Origin: Halobacillus salinus
GTDB lineage: Bacteria; Bacillota; Bacilli; Bacillales; Halobacillaceae
DNA: 64,000 bases
Assembly (NCBI RefSeq): GCF_004684905.1
Contig: NZ_SRJC01000003.1
Span: 299,415 to 363,414 of the forward strand
Direction of reading: 5' to 3'
In this document: piece after piece, positions 60,082-64,000 of the stretch
How the letters are laid out: every line of letters starts with the position of its first letter
Position numbering within the stretch: position 1 is the stretch's first letter
Notes under the pieces: model-generated
Database searches by the model: none
The model's input: only the letters and a program-made list of their open reading frames with translations
What the model was told of the DNA's origin: nothing
Made by a program: the position numbers and the translations under genes

Positions 60082-60251
60082 ACTCGTATATTTTCAGTAA
60101 TAAGGTCTGAGCGTCTCTACCTGGTTCCCATTGAAAGAACTAGACTACGAGTTGAAGCTGTACACACGTGCATCTATTTTCACTATACCGCTAGATGAGC
60201 TTTGACCATTCGTAGTCTAAAAGGTAGAACATCTGCTTTTTAGACTTTTTT
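60082..60251 (+). promoter_or_regulatory. Purine riboswitch (guanine type) with transcription terminator
   Basis: Aptamer at 60082-60152: P1 ACTCGTA/TACGAGT, P2 TCAG/CTGA with loop ending GG, the conserved J2/3 GTCTCTACC, P3 CTGGTTC/GAACTAG with loop starting CC (loop-loop pairing GG/CC), and GACTACG with C at the specificity position (60145), as in guanine aptamers. Expression platform: a 14-bp terminator at 60214-60246 plus T-run. CGTAGTCTA (60211-60219) is the exact complement of TAGACTACG (60141-60149) and would form the antiterminator. Ligand binding should switch the gene off. Confidence 0.93.
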
Positions 60252-60312
60252 ATTACTCCAAACAACGATGTACCTCTACGTAAGGGAATACCACATCAAA
60301 GGAGCACATCAC

Positions 60313-61182
60313 ATGAAGAACATCCGCACTATTTCATTCGTACTCATCTTAGGTCTATGCTTAGCAGCACTTGTCGGTTGCCAAGAATCCACTCAGACCG
60401 AAGCAAAAGCAGAAGAAAACCCTCAACAACCAATCATCATCCAAGGACCAATGCCGATCGAGGCAGAGAACTTTGCAGCCAAACTTGAAAACGTAGAAGA
60501 AGAAAAATCAGGGAATTTCCTATTTTATAAAGGGGAAGTCAACGATTACCCAGTTATTGTGATGAAGACAGGAAAAGGGATGGAAAACACAGCAGCCGCT
60601 ACGGCCATCGCTATTGAGAAATTCGATCCTGCCGCTATCATCAACCAAGGTACATCCGGCGGTCACGATCCAGACCTAAACGTCTATGACATCGTTTTAG
60701 GAAAAAGAACGGTCAATATCGGTTCTTTGAAAACGACTCACCTTGAAGACGGGGAAGGCATCGCTCCTAAAGAATGGATTCCGATGGACCTGATGGCTTC
60801 TGAAGGAAGTGCCGGCGAAGATAAGGATGCAGAAAACATCCGCTACTTCGAAGGCGACGAAGCGTTACTAGAAGCTGCGAACGCTGTAAAAGGCACGCAC
60901 GAAGAAGGAAAAATCGTCGAAGGCACCATCGGATCGGCTGACGTATGGAACAACGAAGTCGATCGCATTCAATGGTTCCACGAGAACTTCGGTACTTCAG
61001 TAGAAGAAATGGAAGGCGCAGCGGGCGCACAAATCGCGAAAGCCTATGAGGTTCCTTATCTCGGCATCCGTACACTTTCGAACAACAAAACGAACAGTGG
61101 CGAATACAACCCTGACACTGCAGCAGCCAACCAAGAGTATGTCTACGAAGTCGTGAAACAGTATATTTCTACACAAAAATAA
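60313..61182 (+). CDS. Secreted nucleoside hydrolase/phosphorylase-fold lipoprotein (MTA/SAH nucleosidase-like)
   Basis: A 289-aa lipoprotein (lipobox LVGC near residue 22) with a PNP/UDP phosphorylase superfamily domain: VIVMKTGKGMENTAAATAIA, INQGTSGGHDP and the ribose-binding EEMEGAAGAQIAKAYEVPYL. MTA/SAH nucleosidases carry a catalytic Asp in the ISD motif; here it reads LSN, so Asp is replaced by Asn, as in enzymes preferring 6-oxopurines. It lies behind a guanine-type riboswitch. An extracellular purine nucleosidase that frees guanine or hypoxanthine for uptake is therefore likely. AAGGAG lies 10 nt before the ATG, which replaces an upstream in-frame start. Confidence 0.9.
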   Translation: MKNIRTISFVLILGLCLAALVGCQESTQTEAKAEENPQQPIIIQGPMPIEAENFAAKLENVEEEKSGNFLFYKGEVNDYPVIVMKTGKGMENTAAATAIAIEKFDPAAIINQGTSGGHDPDLNVYDIVLGKRTVNIGSLKTTHLEDGEGIAPKEWIPMDLMASEGSAGEDKDAENIRYFEGDEALLEAANAVKGTHEEGKIVEGTIGSADVWNNEVDRIQWFHENFGTSVEEMEGAAGAQIAKAYEVPYLGIRTLSNNKTNSGEYNPDTAAANQEYVYEVVKQYISTQK

Positions 61183-61191
61183 ATCAAAAGA

Positions 61192-61217
61192 AGCGCAGCT
61201 CCTAATGAGGCTGCGCT
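61192..61217 (+). terminator. Terminator of the nucleosidase gene
   Basis: AGCGCAGC / GCTGCGCT with a 10-nt loop, 10 nt past the stop, followed by TTTAC. Confidence 0.8.
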
Positions 61218-61254
61218 TTACTATTGATAAAACTAGTGAAATCAGGAAGCCTTC

Positions 61255-61470
61255 TTAAGACTTCTGGTCCCAACCATATAAGTAAGCTACCATTTCATCA
61301 AAATCTTCATCAGAGGAGCATTCAACCTGCAGATCAATAAACGTCATGACGACCTCTTGATCCTCGAACGGAAAATGGCTGCTATCTACGTTGCTGATGA
61401 TGTCCCGATTGGAAAGCCCCTTTGCCCGTAATGCATCAACTGCTTCTTTCATTGAAGATACTTCTGCCAT
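61255..61470 (-). CDS. Hypothetical small acidic protein (71 aa)
   Basis: Starts MAEVSSMKEAVDALRAKGLS and ends in DEMVAYLYGWDQKS; soluble and acidic, with no motif I can name. AAGGAGG lies 7 nt before the ATG, a strong Bacillus-type site, so translation is likely. It is convergent with the nucleosidase gene and shares the terminator region. Confidence 0.75.
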   Translation of the reverse strand: MAEVSSMKEAVDALRAKGLSNRDIISNVDSSHFPFEDQEVVMTFIDLQVECSSDEDFDEMVAYLYGWDQKS

Positions 61471-61633
61471 GTTTATGCCTCCTTGATTCGCTGTATGTTC
61501 CTCACCTATTATTTTCCCTCTCTACACCATAAGATGACTTCATTAGGCAGGAACGAGTGGTAAAAAAATATAGAGGGGATATTATTGAAATACTACATCT
61601 ACACAAGCATTTCCTGCTTATAAGCGCATAAAA

Positions 61634-61662
61634 AAGAGACTTCCAAGTTGGAAGTCCCTCTT
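61634..61662 (-). terminator. Terminator of cold-shock gene copy 1
   Basis: GACTTCCAA / TTGGAAGTC with flanking pairs and T-run on the minus strand; very similar to the terminator of copy 2. Confidence 0.88.
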
Positions 61663-61674
61663 TCAAGCAAATGC

Positions 61675-61872
61675 TTATTTTTGAACGTTAGCCGCTTGTG
61701 GGCCACGGTCGCCTTCAACGATTTCGAAAGAAACAGTTTCATTTTCTTCTAGAGTTTTGAAACCTTCACCTTGAATAGCAGAGAAATGAACGAATACATC
61801 GTCTTGACCTTCTACTTCAATAAATCCGAAACCTTTTTCTGCGTTGAACCATTTAACGTTACCTTGTAACAT
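61675..61872 (-). CDS. Cold-shock protein (CspA/CspB family), copy 1
   Basis: A 65-aa OB-fold protein with RNP1 KGFGFIEV and RNP2 VFVHFSAI. It binds single-stranded RNA/DNA as an RNA chaperone. GGAGGTAACATT precedes the ATG; a frame extending upstream through the ribosome binding site is not used. The coding sequence is identical to copy 2 at 63802-63999, base for base as far as I can compare. Confidence 0.95.
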   Translation of the reverse strand: MLQGNVKWFNAEKGFGFIEVEGQDDVFVHFSAIQGEGFKTLEENETVSFEIVEGDRGPQAANVQK

Positions 61873-61902
61873 AATGTTACCTCCTGCGTGGACTGGATCC
61901 AC

Positions 61903-62123
61903 ATGTGTATTACTATTATTGCTCTAGAAATTCAAGGGAAAGTTGCTAAACTTTTTTCTTTTATTCATTAACGAACAAGAATAATTAATTCTCACTATAC
62001 TCCCATTCCTTGCCCATGTCAACTAGTCACTCAATATTTATTCAATTACCCAGAAAATTCATATCAAAAAAGACAGCCCCTTATTTTGTAAGAAGCTTAA
62101 TTAAAAACTATGTAAATTTGAAT
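61903..62123. other. Upstream region of cold-shock copy 1, no gene
   Basis: A hairpin around GTGGATCCAGTCCAC near the ribosome binding site and an AT-rich 5' region, as often seen in cold-shock leaders. Nothing else is supported. Confidence 0.4.
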
Positions 62124-62164
62124 AAGGACGGTTCTGTTGCTCAATCAAACAGCAGAACCGTCCC
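62124..62164 (-). repeat. REP-like palindrome, full copy
   Basis: GGACGGTTCTGTTGC and GCAGCAGAACCGTCC pair imperfectly around a short loop. It starts 9 nt after the stop of the 95-aa membrane gene and continues into TTATTC on the minus strand. Confidence 0.9.
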
Positions 62165-62172
62165 ACCAGAAA

Positions 62173-62460
62173 TCAAAAGAAGGTCCCAAATGGACTATAT
62201 CTGAATTGCTCAATTATATTCTCCATTGCGCTCATGCCAACCAAGACATAGATAATTGCCATACTTACATTCGTAATCACGAGACCGTAGAAGACATCAA
62301 GTCCCTTATCGTCATTCTTCAAGTCATGAATTAGAAAGACTAGTGCAACAGTAGATACACCGAACAGAAGCAAGCCTGCTATCATGAATAAGAAACTCAG
62401 TACATTCAAGGGTAATATAGAGAATATTATCGCTACTAATATCAAAACAGCAGGAACCAC
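62173..62460 (-). CDS. Hypothetical membrane protein (95 aa)
   Basis: Three hydrophobic segments (AVLILVAIIFSILPLNVLSF, FLFMIAGLLLFGVSTVALVF, and a third near residue 65). It starts with GTG after GGTGG, or may be the tail of something disrupted upstream, as the neighbouring sequence is decayed. Family unknown. The REP-type hairpin after its stop follows the pattern of other genes here. Confidence 0.5.
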   Translation of the reverse strand: MVPAVLILVAIIFSILPLNVLSFLFMIAGLLLFGVSTVALVFLIHDLKNDDKGLDVFYGLVITNVSMAIIYVLVGMSAMENIIEQFRYSPFGTFF

Positions 62461-62478
62461 ACTCAGTCCACCAAACTT

Positions 62479-63524
62479 TTACACAACAGACAAATAAGAT
62501 ACATTTGCTCTCATCAATTTAGAAGCACTAAATACGACAAAAGAAAATACAGCTATGAACAATAATAAATAATGGCCTATGTTTTCTCTCCATGTTAAAT
62601 AAACACGTTTCTCCTGCGAAAAATTCCCATTAGATCCCTTTTAGTTGTTGTAACTGATCCTTCACCTATATTCTTGTTTTTCAAGACGAACAAGAACAAA
62701 CTTACCGTTAGGAAAATTGTTGACACATAATAATCTACTGCTTCTATTTCTCCGCCCCAATAAACTCTTGCAATTACTCTTTCACACAGTTGTGTTAATC
62801 AAAAAATAAAAAATAACACCACTAAAAAGTACGATTTTATTTTATGAATTTTTTGCTTGATCCAATCATAGTTAATCGCTACATAACTACCTAGTGTAGT
62901 GTAAAACAGACCAAAGAAAACAGCATCTCTTGTTTTAAGTTATAATTAAAGAATTCTAAATTAATGATTCCTGAGTATGTTTGTCCGAACAAACCAATTA
63001 GGTTTAGAAAAAAACTTATAAAGAGCAATAAATTCATTCTATTGAATTTCATAAAGAAATATATTATCAGAATACACCAAATAAGAGCTAATAAATACCA
63101 AAGATGATAGGATGCTGGTCCACCTGCACCACCATAAAGAAAGAATTGAAAACTTTCTTTCAATTCAATAAAAGAACCTAAGTAACTCACTACTTCTTGT
63201 TTTATATCTAATCCTTTAACAGTAGCCTTTAACATTCTTACTAACAAGCCATAAACTACGTAAAAAATATTTATTGAAATAATCACCAGTGTTATTTGAA
63301 GTTAATATCTTCTGACCAAATAGGAAACCAGAAACAACAAAGAAGAAAGGTACTCCAAATCTTGCAAAAGTCTTAATAAGCAAATTCAGGTAGTGACCTT
63401 CAACACCTAAAATATTCACTCCACTAAAAGGTGATGTGTGAATGCAAACAACAAAGAAAATTGCCCAAAATTTAAAGTAGTCTATTGCATAATTCCTTTC
63501 CAAAAAAACCCCCCAAACCTTCAA
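62479..63524 (-). pseudogene. Broken acyltransferase 3 gene (OafA-like), several frameshifts and a stop
   Basis: Fragment 1 (63524-63216) has AIDYFKFWAIFFVVCIHTSP and FGVPFFFVVSGFLFGQ. Fragment 2 (about 63286-62891, shifted frame) has ASYHLWYLLALIWCILIIYF. Fragment 3 (about 62926-62650, shifted again, with one in-frame TGA) has FFGLFYTTLGSYVAINYDW and CERVIARVYWGG. In order they form one acyltransferase 3 protein with the conserved helix 1 His and the HLWYLLALI motif. GC content is clearly lower than in the rest of the window. A sound paralogue is at 52982-54049. Confidence 0.75.
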
Positions 63525-63758
63525 ATTGATAAAAAAATATTTTGTTAGTATCCTGAATTATTTTCACAGTTTACGATCACAACTGTAGACGGAATTACAC
63601 CTATGTTTTCGACTAGACTTTAAAGGGATTGAAACTTTCAAAGTTATACCCTCAAAGTCTATACCCCGTAACTATATTAACACTTTCGATAATTTAAGGA
63701 CACCTCTATACATCACTAAAGGGAATCTTTTCCCGTTTTAAGACTGTGCTCATGCAAA
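63525..63758. other. AT-rich intergenic region without a gene
   Basis: About 230 nt of low-GC sequence between the broken acyltransferase start and the cold-shock terminator. No reading frame or structure that I can support. Confidence 0.5.
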
Positions 63759-63790
63759 AAATGGGGACTTCCAATTGGAAGTCCCCATTT
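63759..63790 (-). terminator. Terminator of cold-shock gene copy 2
   Basis: A perfect 32-bp palindrome centred on CCAATTGG, with the arm AATGGGGACTTCCAA, 11 nt after the stop. Nearly the same as the copy 1 terminator. Confidence 0.92.
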
Positions 63791-63801
63791 CAAGCAAAAG
63801 C

Positions 63802-63999
63802 TTATTTTTGAACGTTAGCCGCTTGTGGGCCACGGTCGCCTTCAACGATTTCGAAAGAAACAGTTTCATTTTCTTCTAGAGTTTTGAAACCTTCACCTTG
63901 AATAGCAGAGAAATGAACGAATACATCGTCTTGACCTTCTACTTCAATAAATCCGAAACCTTTTTCTGCGTTGAACCATTTAACGTTACCTTGTAACAT
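63802..63999 (-). CDS. Cold-shock protein (CspA/CspB family), copy 2
   Basis: Complete up to its ATG at the window edge, with the ribosome binding site outside. The 65-aa protein is identical to copy 1, with RNP1 KGFGFIEV and RNP2 VFVHFSAI. The two genes lie in the same direction 2.13 kb apart. No nucleotide difference was seen in the coding part, pointing to a recent duplication or gene conversion. Confidence 0.95.
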   Translation of the reverse strand: MLQGNVKWFNAEKGFGFIEVEGQDDVFVHFSAIQGEGFKTLEENETVSFEIVEGDRGPQAANVQK

Positions 64000-64000
64000 A

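Noticed and set aside
61873..61902. N-terminal extension of the first cold-shock protein ([10 protein letters not shown])
   Set aside because: It would translate through the GGAGG ribosome binding site, and the family starts at MLQGNVKWF.

Overview
The window looks like chromosome from a moderately halophilic, endospore-forming Bacillaceae (Halobacillus/Pontibacillus-like; genus is inference). Supporting signs are Bacillus-type ribosome binding sites (GGAGG, with TTG/GTG starts), CcpA-like cre sites, a sigma-B-like promoter, an Sda homologue, a YdaK/YdaM/YdaJ/YdaL-type exopolysaccharide cluster, sigma-54, and many uptake systems. There are no rRNA, tRNA, CRISPR or phage genes.

Layout. 1-5.9 kb (minus): a probable glucosylglycerate operon with a GH13_18 phosphorylase, glycerate 2-kinase, Na+/solute symporter, an unknown gene cut by the edge, and a CdaR-type regulator. 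6.0-11.3 kb (minus): a threonate/erythronate-type acid-sugar pathway (PdxA2, DUF1537 kinase, KdgT-like permease) with a PrpR-like regulator lacking GAFTGA. 11.5 kb: a DoxX gene behind an Fnr/Rex-like operator. 12.1-20.8 kb (minus): an N-acetylmuramic acid operon (BadF kinase, MurQ etherase, ABC importer without ATPase, RpiR regulator) ending in a GlcD/GlcF pair that I read as the D-lactate dehydrogenase for the lactate MurQ releases. 21-22 kb: a HigBA-like toxin/antitoxin pair. 22-28.5 kb: a CNNM/CorC-type membrane protein, a TAXI-TRAP uptake operon and a frameshifted REP-associated transposase (RAYT). 28.8-37.3 kb (minus): a seven-gene operon with two M20 amidohydrolases, a symporter plus 56-aa partner, a regulator, GabT and an aldehyde dehydrogenase. 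37.5-40.7 kb: MarR, MFS and APC transporters. 41-45.6 kb: exopolysaccharide genes. 45.8-51.8 kb: a sigma-54 module (enhancer-binding protein, rpoN, a consensus -24/-12 promoter, YfcC-type carrier, isoaspartyl dipeptidase). 52-59.8 kb: small lipoproteins, an acyltransferase, a PAS-PAS-winged-helix regulator, Sda, small proteins and a lactonase-fold protein. 60.1-61.2 kb: a guanine-type purine riboswitch in front of a secreted nucleosidase lipoprotein. 61.7-64 kb: two identical cold-shock genes as direct repeats around a low-GC tract with a wrecked acyltransferase gene.

A family of palindromic repeats with the core GGGGACGGTTCT links the 20.8-62.2 kb part. About 20 copies, seven of them full hairpins, lie almost entirely between genes. 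Several full copies sit 5-10 nt after a stop codon and run into a T-tract, so they look like co-opted terminators. The only RAYT seen lies among them and has lost its C-terminal helix to a frameshift.

Most operons are complete routes with importer, enzymes and regulator together, typical of a nutritionally flexible saline-soil or marine-sediment Firmicute. The less expected links are D-lactate oxidation built into MurNAc use, sigma-54 made in one operon with its activator, riboswitch control of an extracellular nucleosidase, and repeats acting as terminators.
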